Positions 24,888 through 34,387 of a DNA stretch of 64,000 bases are shown piece after piece; position 1 is the stretch's first letter, and each line of letters begins with the position of its first letter. The notes beneath the pieces were generated by a model. It did not search any database and was not told the origin of the DNA. It saw only the letters and a list, made by a program, of their open reading frames with translations. The position numbers and the translations under genes are program-made. Source of the DNA: an uncultured Bacteroidales bacterium (GTDB lineage: Bacteria > Bacteroidota > Bacteroidia > Bacteroidales > F082); NCBI GenBank assembly GCA_900315175.1, contig OMYA01000008.1, forward strand, positions 93,174 to 157,173. Direction: 5' to 3'.

Positions 24888-27800
24888 TTAAAGTTCGTTA
24901 GCCATTGCAAGTCTTGCATGTCTTTTTTCCTGACGTCTGATTCTTCTTGAGATGAATATGGCGTACAGTGTCGGGATGAGGACGAGGGTGATGAGTGTTG
25001 ATATCGAGAGTCCCCATGACACCACCACACCGAGGCCGTTCCACATCTCAGCGCCTTCACCTGTTCCGAGGGCCATAGGCACCATACCGAGCACGGTGGT
25101 GAGTGTGGTCATAAGGATAGGACGCAGACGTTGGCGTGAGGCGGTCACGACTGATTCGTTGACACTCATGCCGCGTTCGAGGCATAATCTGGTGTAGTCG
25201 ATGAGCACGATACCGTTTTTCACCACGATACCCATCAAAATCATGACACCGATGAGAGCCATGACACCGAGAGCCATACCATTGATCCTTAGTCCGATCA
25301 AAACTCCGGTGATGGCAAAAGGCACAGAGAACATGATGACGAATGGGTCGAGCAACGACTCAAACTGTGATGCCATCACGACGTAAACCAGGATGACGAT
25401 GAGGATGATAAGGGTGAACATGTCTTTGAAGGCATCTTGTTGGTCTTCGTAGTCACCGGCGATTTTCACCAAGAATTCTGCAGGTATCTCGATTTGGTCG
25501 ATACATGCCTCGGAAGCTGCCACGCCATCACTCAAGGCATAACCTTTTGAGACAATGCCTGTGATAGTGACGATACGTTCGCGGTCTTTACGCTCGATTG
25601 TAGGAGGGGTGCGGCCTTCAACGATTTTTGCCACCTCGCTCAGTCTCACTGCATTACCCGAAGTGCCATAGAGCACGATGTTTTCGATGTTTTCCACGCC
25701 TGTACGGAACTCAGGGGCGTAACGCACACGGATGTTGTATTCGTCACCGTCTTCACGGAAATACGACATCACGGAGCCGTTGATGCGGTTTCTCACATAT
25801 TGCGAAGCTGTTGTGATGTTGATGCCGTTGAGCATCAGTTTCTCACGGTCGAAGTCGACGTGCATTTCAGGAGTGTATTCGTCACGGCTGATGAGCACCT
25901 GCGAGATTTCAGGGCGTTCACGGAGCTCTAATGCCAAATCGTTGGCGATTCGGTCAGATACATTGAAGTCGTAGCCGTAAACTTCGATTTTTACGCTGGC
26001 CGTCGAACCCATGCCCATACCTTCAGAGACGTTGTATTTCTTTATCACAGCGTTGTTTTTCAGGTCTTTACGTATATATTCTGCAATTTCCTGAGTGCTT
26101 CTCTTACGTGTGTCCTTGCTTCCAAGGTTGAGGTTCATCGCGAGGATGTGAGTGCCGTTGCTCTGCATTGATGCAAAGGCGTTTTCCTCGTCAGCGACAC
26201 CATAACGATAGTTCATCACCTTGATTTCAGGAATCTCAGCCATGTATTTTTCTGCCAATTCAGCGCCAAGCTGACCGGTGATGTCTTCCTGAGTACCGAC
26301 AGGCATCTCAATATTGATTGTCAGACGACCTTGGTCCATGCTTGGCAGATATTCTGTCTTCATTCCCGGCAAGGTGACGATGAGTGTCACAGCGAATATC
26401 ACTATGGCGATAGTAATCGTCATTGCGCGGTGTGTCACAGACCAGTTGATGAGGCGTCCGTAGCCGCGGCTCAGCGCGTCGAGACCTTTATTAATAGGTG
26501 TGAACAGAATCTTATGCCAGGCGTGGCTTCTCGGGTTGCGTTTCAGAAGCTTTGAGCACATCATTGGCACTAACGTCAATGCAGCTGATGTTGACACTAT
26601 CATGATGATACTGACGATCCATCCGAGCTGATGGAAGAACACTCCGACAGCGCCGTTGACCATGGTGAGAGGCAAGAACACCGCCAACATGGTGAGGGTA
26701 GAGGCGATAACGGAGATTGACACCTCCTGAGTGGCGTGTACAGCAGCTTCTTTCGGCTTAGCGCCTCGATCGATATGCGATGTGATATTCTCCAAGACCA
26801 CGATAGCGTCGTCCACCACCATACCGATAGCAATGGTCAAAGCACTCATTGAGATGATGTTCAACGTGTTGCCTGTTGCAAAGAGGTACACCACTGAGGC
26901 CACCAATGAGATCGGGATTGACAACACGATGATGATGGTAGCTCTCCATCTGCCAAGGAAGACAAACACCACCAGCATAACCACGATAAACGTGATGAAG
27001 ATAGTCTCTTTCAATGAGTCGATGGTGTTGATGATGCTCTCGCTCGTATCGTTAATCAGGTTAATCTGGATGTCTGACGGGAGAGTCTTCTTTATCTTTT
27101 CCAGTTCTTTGTTGATGCCTTTACACACCTGCACTGAGTTGGCGTCAGTCTGTTTCTGGATTGTCACCATGGCGCCCTGAATCTTGTTAGAGAACACTTT
27201 TTGCAGACGTTCCTGTTCGCCATCGTTCACTCTTGCCACGTCTCTTAAATAGATAGGTGTACCCTGGAAGGTGCCGACAACCACATTGAGCATCTCTTTT
27301 GCCGATTTGAACTCTTTCTCCACGCGCACGGCGTATGTGTTCGAGCCTATGTCAATATTTCCTGCAGGAGTGTTACGGTTTTCGTATGCCAAGGCTTGCG
27401 AAATCTGCTCAACGGTGAGGTTGTATGCCTCGAGTTTGTTAGGGTCGACATAAACCTGAATCTCACGTTTTGGAGCGCCAGACACTGAGACGGTACCCAC
27501 ACCTGGAACACGTGCCAAAGGTGTTGTGAGCTTGTCGTCAAGGATTTTGTCGAGGCCCGAAAGACTCTCTTCGGCTGTCACGGAAAGGAACATCACAGGG
27601 ATGTCTTCCATGCTGAACTTGAAGATGGTAGGGTTGCCTGCTCCGTCGGGGAGGTATTGCCGCACCATGTCAAGCTTGTCTCGCACATTGTTAGTGGCGT
27701 CTTCAATGTCAATACCATATTCAAACTGCAATGTTATGACTGACACGTTTTCTTTTGATGATGACGAGAGGTGTTTCAAGTCGCTCACGCCGTTGAGGGT

Positions 27801-28007
27801 GTTCTCCAAAGTCTTGGTGATATTCGTTTCGATATCTTCCGCGCTGGCACCTGAATATGATGTCATCACCATGATGGCGTTGGTTCCCATGTCAGGGAAG
27901 AGGTTGATCGACAGCTTGGTCAGCGCGAACACACCCAGAATTGCCACCGTTATGAAAACCAGTGATACCGTTACCGGATGGTTAACTGATGTTCTATATA
28001 AACTCAT
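24888..28007 (-). CDS. RND efflux permease (HAE1/AcrB-type)
   Basis: 1039 aa, full length. Inner-membrane proton-driven pump with twelve TM helices and two large periplasmic loops. SVNHPVTVSLVFITVAILGV forms TM1; the proton relay is in TM4 with GMVVDDAIVVLENI (two Asp near 402-403); a matching GIVVKNGIVLIDYTR motif lies in the second half near 950. Substrates cannot be predicted. It forms the middle of an operon with the adaptor (21 bases upstream) and outer-membrane channel. Confidence 0.94.
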   Translation of the reverse strand: MSLYRTSVNHPVTVSLVFITVAILGVFALTKLSINLFPDMGTNAIMVMTSYSGASAEDIETNITKTLENTLNGVSDLKHLSSSSKENVSVITLQFEYGIDIEDATNNVRDKLDMVRQYLPDGAGNPTIFKFSMEDIPVMFLSVTAEESLSGLDKILDDKLTTPLARVPGVGTVSVSGAPKREIQVYVDPNKLEAYNLTVEQISQALAYENRNTPAGNIDIGSNTYAVRVEKEFKSAKEMLNVVVGTFQGTPIYLRDVARVNDGEQERLQKVFSNKIQGAMVTIQKQTDANSVQVCKGINKELEKIKKTLPSDIQINLINDTSESIINTIDSLKETIFITFIVVMLVVFVFLGRWRATIIIVLSIPISLVASVVYLFATGNTLNIISMSALTIAIGMVVDDAIVVLENITSHIDRGAKPKEAAVHATQEVSISVIASTLTMLAVFLPLTMVNGAVGVFFHQLGWIVSIIMIVSTSAALTLVPMMCSKLLKRNPRSHAWHKILFTPINKGLDALSRGYGRLINWSVTHRAMTITIAIVIFAVTLIVTLPGMKTEYLPSMDQGRLTINIEMPVGTQEDITGQLGAELAEKYMAEIPEIKVMNYRYGVADEENAFASMQSNGTHILAMNLNLGSKDTRKRSTQEIAEYIRKDLKNNAVIKKYNVSEGMGMGSTASVKIEVYGYDFNVSDRIANDLALELRERPEISQVLISRDEYTPEMHVDFDREKLMLNGINITTASQYVRNRINGSVMSYFREDGDEYNIRVRYAPEFRTGVENIENIVLYGTSGNAVRLSEVAKIVEGRTPPTIERKDRERIVTITGIVSKGYALSDGVAASEACIDQIEIPAEFLVKIAGDYEDQQDAFKDMFTLIILIVILVYVVMASQFESLLDPFVIMFSVPFAITGVLIGLRINGMALGVMALIGVMILMGIVVKNGIVLIDYTRLCLERGMSVNESVVTASRQRLRPILMTTLTTVLGMVPMALGTGEGAEMWNGLGVVVSWGLSISTLITLVLIPTLYAIFISRRIRRQEKRHARLAMANEL

Positions 28008-28028
28008 GATTTTCTTTTATTTAAAAAC

Positions 28029-29042
28029 TTATTTCACTACATCGACGGTGATACCGTTTTTCAATTTTGTCTGACCTGTCATGACTATTGTGGCGTTGTC
28101 GTCCAAGCCGCTGATGACCTCGTATCTGTTGCCCATTCTGCGTCCGAGTTCGACGACGGTGTAAGTCACTGTGCCGTCGGCATTCAAAACGTATACGTAC
28201 TGCTCGCCTGAGCCGACTTGTTTCATGACGGCTCTGTCGGGAGTCACAACGCGGAAGTTGTCGCCATAGTTGACTGTGACGCGGGCGAACATGCCTGGAC
28301 GCAATGTCAGATCCTTGTTTGCAAACTTCACCTCGACGGCAAAAGTGTGTGTCATTGCGTTGATGGTAGGATGGATGAGGTCGATAACGCCTTTGAACAC
28401 CTGGTCACCGTAAGCCTCCGTGGTGATGTCCACTTCCATGCCTTTCTTAACCTGTGAATACTGGCTTTCCGAGATGTTGATGAGCATCTTCACCGGATTG
28501 ATTTTCTGTATCACGAAAAGCGGCTGGGTCATAGCATACATGTCGCCAACATCATAGTTGCGAGCCGTCACTATACCGGCGATAGGGCTTTTCAAAACCG
28601 TGTTTTCCAAGAGGTTTTTGTAAGTTTGCTTCGTCACATCGTATTTCAACGTCATCGCCTCGTAATCCGACTGTGATGTGGCTCCGATTTCATGAAGCTG
28701 TTTGATTCTGCCGAACTCGATGGAGTCGTTGATGAGCTGAAGCTTTGCCTTGTCGAGATTCACCTTGTCCATGATGGCAAGAGTCTGACCTGCCTCGACT
28801 TTGTCGCCGACCTCCACAAATATCTTGCTGATACGTGCTGCCGACTGCGGCGCGATGTTGTTGACGATGTCTGCCTCAATGGTGGTAGGATAGACCGAAA
28901 GTTGCGAGACGTATTCGGCGTTTACTGTTGTGACTGTCACTTTGGGGTTTTCCATAACCTGCTGAGTGTTCTGATCCTGCTGTCCGCATGACATCAAAAC
29001 GACTGCGGCTGATGCGATTAATAATGTACTTAGCTTTTTCAT
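28029..29042 (-). CDS. RND efflux periplasmic adaptor (MFP) lipoprotein
   Basis: 337 aa. Lipobox VVLMSC (Cys about 19). Split biotinyl-lipoyl halves: IFVEVGDKVEAGQTLAIMDK and VLKSPIAGIVTARNYDVGDM flank a short helical hairpin. The beta-barrel region (KKGMEVDITTEAYG) and membrane-proximal region follow to ITVDVVK. It links the permease to TolC. Gaps of about 21 bases on each side. Confidence 0.93.
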   Translation of the reverse strand: MKKLSTLLIASAAVVLMSCGQQDQNTQQVMENPKVTVTTVNAEYVSQLSVYPTTIEADIVNNIAPQSAARISKIFVEVGDKVEAGQTLAIMDKVNLDKAKLQLINDSIEFGRIKQLHEIGATSQSDYEAMTLKYDVTKQTYKNLLENTVLKSPIAGIVTARNYDVGDMYAMTQPLFVIQKINPVKMLINISESQYSQVKKGMEVDITTEAYGDQVFKGVIDLIHPTINAMTHTFAVEVKFANKDLTLRPGMFARVTVNYGDNFRVVTPDRAVMKQVGSGEQYVYVLNADGTVTYTVVELGRRMGNRYEVISGLDDNATIVMTGQTKLKNGITVDVVK

Positions 29043-29063
29043 ATTTCGTCTATTTTTATTATC

Positions 29064-30395
29064 TTATTTAAATTCGTCACCGATAAGTTCTTCGATTGAA
29101 GCCTTTGTAACCATGAAGTTGTAAACGGTACGGCTCATTGTGAGCTGTGCCTGCACCAATGCGAGTTGGGCGTCGTTGAGCTCTGTGAGTGTGGTCTTGC
29201 CAAGTTCATACATCTTCTCGGCAATGTCGTAGCTTCTCTGAGCCATTTCCACTGTCGATTCTGCAGCGGCGTAATTCTTCATGAACGTGGTTATTTCGTT
29301 CTCGTAGTTTTTGAATGCCACTCTCAAGTTTCTTTCCGTGTCTTCAATGCTAAGCTCCAACATGTTCTGCGAAGCCTTGTATTGTCTGATGGTGTTGCGT
29401 TTTTGGAAACCGTCGAAGATAGGTAAATTGAGGCTTATGCCGGCTACCGAATATGGATTCCATTTAAATTTGAAATCGTCGCCCATCGCTATGTAATTAT
29501 ATGAGAATGAGGCTGATAGGGTAGGAACGTATTGGTATTTTACCATCTTGATGGAGCGCTCCAACTGCTCGTTTTGAATCGAAAGCTGAGTCAAAGTGCT
29601 GTTGTTTTCAAGATTGACGTCGTTGGAAACTGTATACGTCAATAGCTCGTCTTTATACTGGTCGATATTGCCCTGCACACCGATTCTTGTTTCAAGGTCG
29701 ATGCCCATTACAGCTTTGAGTTGCCAAATGGCGAGTTCGATAGCTGTCAGTGAGCTATAGACGTTAGGCTCAGCGTTTTTAACGTTCACGGAAGCTCTAA
29801 GGTATTCATATTCAGATGTTTTGCCGGCATTGTATAGTTGTTCGGTGCTTTCATAGTTTTTGACGGCGTTGTCGTATACGTCTTTGTAAACTTCGTGAAC
29901 TTGCTGTGCCAGCAGCACTGCATAATAGGCTTTCTTAACCTGTGCCACCATCGAGATCTTAGATGAGCGTGCCTGTTCCACAGCGAGTTCCACATCCAAT
30001 GCCGAAAGCTTCAGAGTCTGCCACAGTTGTGCGTTGATGAGAGGCATTGCCGCGCTCACTCCCGCATTCACATTGTTCCACTTGCCTACGGCAATCTCCA
30101 TCGACTGTCCGTTAAAGTCCATCGCCATCACCTGTTTCTTCAGCGTACGCTGGTAACTGCCACTGGCGTTGATGTTAGGATACAAGGCAGCGTAAGTGCC
30201 CTTTTTAGCGTATCCCGATTTTACTATCGTGAGGTCGGCTATCTTGATGCTGTTGCTTTCCTCAAGGGCGATTTCTATTGCCTGGTCAAGGTTGATAATC
30301 AGCGAGTCCTGCGCCTGCTGGGCTTTTGCAAGGCCGCTTCCCAAAACCATCGAGAGGCATAAAACCGTCATTAAAACACTTTTGAAATTTGACAT
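29064..30395 (-). CDS. TolC-family outer membrane efflux channel
   Basis: 443 aa. Signal peptide MSNFKSVLMTVLCLSMVLGS ending AKAQ; then two TolC (OEP) repeats with the typical pattern INLDQAIEIALEESNSIKIA and, in the second half, ELGKTTLTELNDAQLALVQA. Forms the trimeric outer membrane exit duct. The open frame extends 33 codons further to 30494, across the -7 box and operator-like palindrome, so MSNFKSV at 30395 is taken as the start. First gene of the efflux operon TolC-adaptor-permease-PG0541. Confidence 0.92.
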   Translation of the reverse strand: MSNFKSVLMTVLCLSMVLGSGLAKAQQAQDSLIINLDQAIEIALEESNSIKIADLTIVKSGYAKKGTYAALYPNINASGSYQRTLKKQVMAMDFNGQSMEIAVGKWNNVNAGVSAAMPLINAQLWQTLKLSALDVELAVEQARSSKISMVAQVKKAYYAVLLAQQVHEVYKDVYDNAVKNYESTEQLYNAGKTSEYEYLRASVNVKNAEPNVYSSLTAIELAIWQLKAVMGIDLETRIGVQGNIDQYKDELLTYTVSNDVNLENNSTLTQLSIQNEQLERSIKMVKYQYVPTLSASFSYNYIAMGDDFKFKWNPYSVAGISLNLPIFDGFQKRNTIRQYKASQNMLELSIEDTERNLRVAFKNYENEITTFMKNYAAAESTVEMAQRSYDIAEKMYELGKTTLTELNDAQLALVQAQLTMSRTVYNFMVTKASIEELIGDEFK

Positions 30396-30421
30396 TTTAT
30401 CTTGATTTTTTTTATTTTTAT

Positions 30422-30448
30422 ACCTATTAATAATAGGTCGCAAAGATA
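30422..30448 (-). promoter_or_regulatory. Promoter and operator-like palindrome of the RND efflux operon
   Basis: Read on the minus strand: -7 box TATCTTTGCG (complement of 30439-30448), directly followed by the 17-base palindrome ACCTATTA-T-TAATAGGT (30422-30438), which covers the predicted start of transcription. A repressor bound there would block initiation. The leader to the ATG is about 40 bases. No regulator gene for it lies in the window. Confidence 0.55.
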
Positions 30449-30641
30449 GAGATTTTATCCAAATGATTTTAAATGATTTGGGAATTTTCAGCATCGATTT
30501 TTGTCGGTTCAGAGGCGTGCTTTGTCATTTCGACCATTAGCCATTCCAGTCATCTAGTCAAAAGCGGATAAATCTCCGACAAAACTTTTTTTGTTTGTAT
30601 TCAAAAAATATATATTTTTGCAACGGTACAACATTTAAGAT

Positions 30642-32171
30642 ATGAAAGCGAAGATTTACGGTGTCTTTATTCTCGTTGAGGCGTTCTTCATGCTGGTCGC
30701 CTCGATGGTGGCGTTGTATTACAACGTGCACTGCGGCGAGAAAGACGTGGTGGCGCTGCTTGCATCCACCATGATCACGGGAATCTTCGGCTTTATACTG
30801 CTGTCGGCCGGCCGTGAAAGAGCAAGGAGAGGCGATGAAAGAGTAAAGAAAATCGACAACCTCACGATGAAAGACTCATTTGTGCTTGTCACCGTAGCGT
30901 GGGTGCTCTTCGCAGTGTTCGGAATGCTGCCATTCATTTTCACTGGCGCCATCGACAACGTCACCGACGCGTTCTTCGAATCGATGTCAGGCTTCACCAC
31001 AACTGGTGCTACAATAATGAATAACATTGATTCTCAGCCACATGGCATATTGTTCTGGCGAAGCGTCATTCAATGGTTAGGCGGATTGGGAATCATCGTG
31101 TTGTTCCTTGCCATCATCCCAGCTTTGAATAAGAAGTCAAATAAAACCACACTTTATGCGGCGGAGATGTCGGGCTTGAGTGTCAAGAAGTTGCATCCTA
31201 AGATGGCGGTCACTGCACGTCATCTGTGGATTATTTATATGTTCTTGACAGTCTGCTGCGCAATGGTTTATTGGGCAGGTCCGATGAACCTGTATGATGC
31301 TGTATGTCATGCATTTACAACAATGTCGAGCGGCGGATTCAGCACACATCAGGCTAGTATAGGATACTTCAACTCAAGTTATGTGGAGTATTTCTGCGCC
31401 TTGTTCATGATATTGGCGGGAATCAATTTCTCACTATATTATTTCCTTTCGCGAGGCGATGTGAAATATTTCTTGAAAAACGAGGAATTGCGTTGGTTCT
31501 TTGGTGTTATAGTCATTATGGTGGCTGTCATGACCGCCTTGTTCTACTATGCTCCAAACGTCAATACAATCGTCACAGATACATCGGCATATCCGGAGCC
31601 GACATTTGAGTCGAGATTCCGTGCCTCCTTGTTCCATGTGGTGACAATAGTCTCTTCGACAGGATATCAAGGCTCATATTACGATTACACTCTTTGGGGC
31701 GGATTGTTCCTTTTCCCGACGTTGCTGCTCATGCTCAGCGGTTCCTGTGCCGGATCAACATCGGGTGGTATTAAAATAATCCGTTGGATGGTGTGTCTGA
31801 AGTCAATCCGCATAACTATCAAACAGTTTCTGCATCCCAGCGCGGTGTTCTCAGTGAAAGTGTCGAGAGAGGTCGTGTCGAACGAAATACTTCTCAGGAC
31901 ACTGAATTTCCTGTTCTTCTACGTCATAATATGTATTGTGAGCGTCATAGTGCTTACTATCACCGGATGTGATTTTGAGGAAAGCGTGTTTAACACTGTC
32001 ACTGCATTGAGTAATATGGGGCCAGGCTACAAATCAACAGGTCCGGCTACGACATTTTCTGATTTGACAGTCACAGCGAAATGGGTGATGTCGTTCCTGA
32101 TGCTTATCGGGCGTCTTGAGATTTACACCGTGCTGTTGCTGTTCACACCTACATTCTGGAATAAAAAATAA
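30642..32171 (+). CDS. trkH: TrkH-family potassium uptake protein
   Basis: 509 aa. Membrane subunit of the Trk K+ transporter with four pore-loop repeats, as seen in FFESMSGFTTTGATIM (first selectivity loop), AFTTMSSGGFSTHQASIGYF, VVTIVSSTGYQGSYYDY and TVTALSNMGPGYKSTGP. The interface with TrkA would be cytoplasmic; no trkA gene is in the window. Own promoter TATTTTTGCA (about 30613-30622). It ends at a terminator shared with fusA from the opposite side. Confidence 0.92.
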   Translation: MKAKIYGVFILVEAFFMLVASMVALYYNVHCGEKDVVALLASTMITGIFGFILLSAGRERARRGDERVKKIDNLTMKDSFVLVTVAWVLFAVFGMLPFIFTGAIDNVTDAFFESMSGFTTTGATIMNNIDSQPHGILFWRSVIQWLGGLGIIVLFLAIIPALNKKSNKTTLYAAEMSGLSVKKLHPKMAVTARHLWIIYMFLTVCCAMVYWAGPMNLYDAVCHAFTTMSSGGFSTHQASIGYFNSSYVEYFCALFMILAGINFSLYYFLSRGDVKYFLKNEELRWFFGVIVIMVAVMTALFYYAPNVNTIVTDTSAYPEPTFESRFRASLFHVVTIVSSTGYQGSYYDYTLWGGLFLFPTLLLMLSGSCAGSTSGGIKIIRWMVCLKSIRITIKQFLHPSAVFSVKVSREVVSNEILLRTLNFLFFYVIICIVSVIVLTITGCDFEESVFNTVTALSNMGPGYKSTGPATTFSDLTVTAKWVMSFLMLIGRLEIYTVLLLFTPTFWNKK

Positions 32172-32193
32172 GGCTTTTGCAAGCCTTATTTTT
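32167..32193. terminator. Bidirectional terminator between trkH and EF-G genes
   Basis: AATAAGGCTT and AAGCCTTATT pair perfectly over ten bases around TTGC, with A-run on the left and T-run on the right, so it works in both directions. It contains the stop codons of both flanking genes. Confidence 0.9.
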
Positions 32194-34255
32194 CTTGGTT
32201 TCTTTCCTTGACAATTTCTTCCTGCTTGTCGCGAGGCATTGGGGCGTATTGATGGAATTCCATGGAGTAATTAGCTCTTCCGGAAGTGATGTTACGTAAT
32301 GCGGTAGCGTAGCCGAACATCTCCATCAGAGGCACGAAGGCGTCGAGTTTCTGCGAGCCTTTGCGGAAGCGGCGCATTGCCTCGATACGTCCGCGGCGTT
32401 TGTTGAGGTCGCCGGTGACGTTGCCGATATAGTCGTCAGGAGTGTTGACTTCGACCTTCATTGTAGGCTCAAGCAATACTGGGTTAGCCTTCATGAATGC
32501 TTGCTTGAAGCACATCTGGGCGCAAAGTTGGAACGCCATATCCGATGAGTCGACAGGGTGGGAGCTGCCGTCCACGAGGACGCATTTCACATCCACGACA
32601 GGATAACCTGCGAATGGGCCTTTGTTCATGGCTGCCTGCAGACCTTTTTCAACAGAAGGGATGAATTCTTTAGGAATCACACCGCCTTTGGTGATGTCGA
32701 CAAACTCGAAGCCCTTGCCTGGATTAGGCTCGAAGCGGATGACGGTATGTGCGAATTGGCCCTTGCCACCGGTCTGTTTCACAAATCTGTAATTGCATTC
32801 AAACTGTGATGTTATTGTCTCTCTGAATGATACCGATGGTGCGCCGACGCTCACTGGCACCTTGAACTCGTCTTTCAGACGGTCTACGATAATCTCGAGG
32901 TGCAGCTCGCCCATGCCTGCGATGATGGTCTCTTCTGTCTCTTCGTCGAAATGAGCGCGGAACGACGGGTCTTCATTGCAAAGCTTGGCCAATGCCTCGC
33001 CGAGTTTGTTGCGGTTTTTCTTATCTTCGAGGTTTACTTTCATCTCGATGACCGCTGGTGGGATATGGATGTTTTCAAGTAACAACGGCGCGTTTTCGTC
33101 GCACAATGTGTCGCCTGTGCGGGTTATCTTCATGCCCACGAGAGCCACGATTTCGCCTGCGCATGCTTCTTGAATCTCCTCGCGTTCCTTAGCTTTGATA
33201 CGGAAGATACGTCCGATACGCTCTGGTTTGCCTTTGTTGGTGTTATAAACGCTCATGCCGTTGTTGAGTTTGCCACTGAACACGCGGATGAACGTCTGCT
33301 GTCCGACATAAGGGTCGTTGATGAGTTTGAATGCGAGTGCTGCCAATGGCTCGTTCTCGACGGGGTTGCGCTGGCATGTCTTCTCCTCATCATAAGGGTC
33401 GTGCGCGATGATGGCGCCAAGGTCTTTCGGTGATGGCAGATAGTCAACGATGGCGTCGAGCAAGAGCTGGATACCTTTGTTTTTATATGCGGAGCCACAT
33501 AATACAGGCACCATCATGAGTTTGATAGTAGCTTTGCGGATAGCTGCTTTAAGCATATCTACCGGAATCTCTTCCTCCGCGAGATAAAGCTCGGCGATGT
33601 CGTCATCAAAGTCGGCGACATGCTCGATGAGGTTCTGATGTGCGGCATGGGCCTGTTCCATCAGATTCTCCGGGATAGGACCGACGATGCGTTCTTTTTC
33701 TTTAAATATCACCGAATTCATTTCCACGAGGTCGACCATGCCTTCGAAGTCGTTCTCCACGCCGATAGGAAGATGCAACGGCACCGCATTGGCCCCGAGG
33801 TATTTGTTCATCTGGTTGACGACCTCGTTGAAATCGGCTCCGGTGCGGTCCATCTTATTGACAAAAGCGATACGTGGCACGCGGTATTTGTCAGCCTGGT
33901 TCCACACTGTCTCGCTTTGTGGCTGCACGCCTCCGACGGCGCAGAACACCGCCACCATGCCGTCGATGACCCTCAACGAACGCTCCACTTCCACAGTGAA
34001 ATCAACGTGGCCGGGAGTGTCAATCAAATTAATCTGATAATCGTTCCAATGTGTTGTGATAGCAGCTGAAGCGATAGTGATGCCGCGCTCCTGCTCCTGT
34101 TTCATGAAGTCCATGGTGGCCTGACCGTCGTGTGTCTCACCGAGCTTGCGGTTCACACCAGTGAAGAACAAAATGCGTTCAGAAACAGTTGTCTTTCCTG
34201 CATCGATATGCGCAGCAATACCGATGTTTCTTAGTTTTGAAATATTTTGACTCAT
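32186..34255 (-). CDS. Elongation factor G, solitary copy
   Basis: 689 aa. Translocation GTPase with all G motifs: [12 protein letters not shown] (about 15-26), [46 protein letters not shown]. Domains II-V follow, ending in [13 protein letters not shown] [20 protein letters not shown]. It is not next to rpsL, rpsG or tuf, so it is not the str-operon gene; Bacteroidales usually have that plus a second EF-G. It could be that paralogue (EF-G2 type) or the only relocated copy; the window cannot tell. Its leader (34256-34330) has a hairpin and a distant -7 box TTATTTTTGCA. Confidence 0.85.
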   Translation of the reverse strand: MSQNISKLRNIGIAAHIDAGKTTVSERILFFTGVNRKLGETHDGQATMDFMKQEQERGITIASAAITTHWNDYQINLIDTPGHVDFTVEVERSLRVIDGMVAVFCAVGGVQPQSETVWNQADKYRVPRIAFVNKMDRTGADFNEVVNQMNKYLGANAVPLHLPIGVENDFEGMVDLVEMNSVIFKEKERIVGPIPENLMEQAHAAHQNLIEHVADFDDDIAELYLAEEEIPVDMLKAAIRKATIKLMMVPVLCGSAYKNKGIQLLLDAIVDYLPSPKDLGAIIAHDPYDEEKTCQRNPVENEPLAALAFKLINDPYVGQQTFIRVFSGKLNNGMSVYNTNKGKPERIGRIFRIKAKEREEIQEACAGEIVALVGMKITRTGDTLCDENAPLLLENIHIPPAVIEMKVNLEDKKNRNKLGEALAKLCNEDPSFRAHFDEETEETIIAGMGELHLEIIVDRLKDEFKVPVSVGAPSVSFRETITSQFECNYRFVKQTGGKGQFAHTVIRFEPNPGKGFEFVDITKGGVIPKEFIPSVEKGLQAAMNKGPFAGYPVVDVKCVLVDGSSHPVDSSDMAFQLCAQMCFKQAFMKANPVLLEPTMKVEVNTPDDYIGNVTGDLNKRRGRIEAMRRFRKGSQKLDAFVPLMEMFGYATALRNITSGRANYSMEFHQYAPMPRDKQEEIVKERNQEK

Positions 34256-34387
34256 TGTAATAAATTGATTTTCAATGAAATAAAAGTAGTAAGCTACTTT
34301 AGCTTTTCAGTTTGCAAAAATAAGAAAAATATATGAGATATTAAGGATTTTTTTTTATTTTTGCATTATTATTTAAAAATAGGTATT

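Noticed and set aside
30524..30535. A sixth full palindromic element before trkH
   Set aside because: Only GTCATTTCGACC matches; no second arm is present, so it is at most a relic.
32558..34069. Several long frames opposite the EF-G gene
   Set aside because: Complement shadows of a strongly biased conserved gene; no family features.
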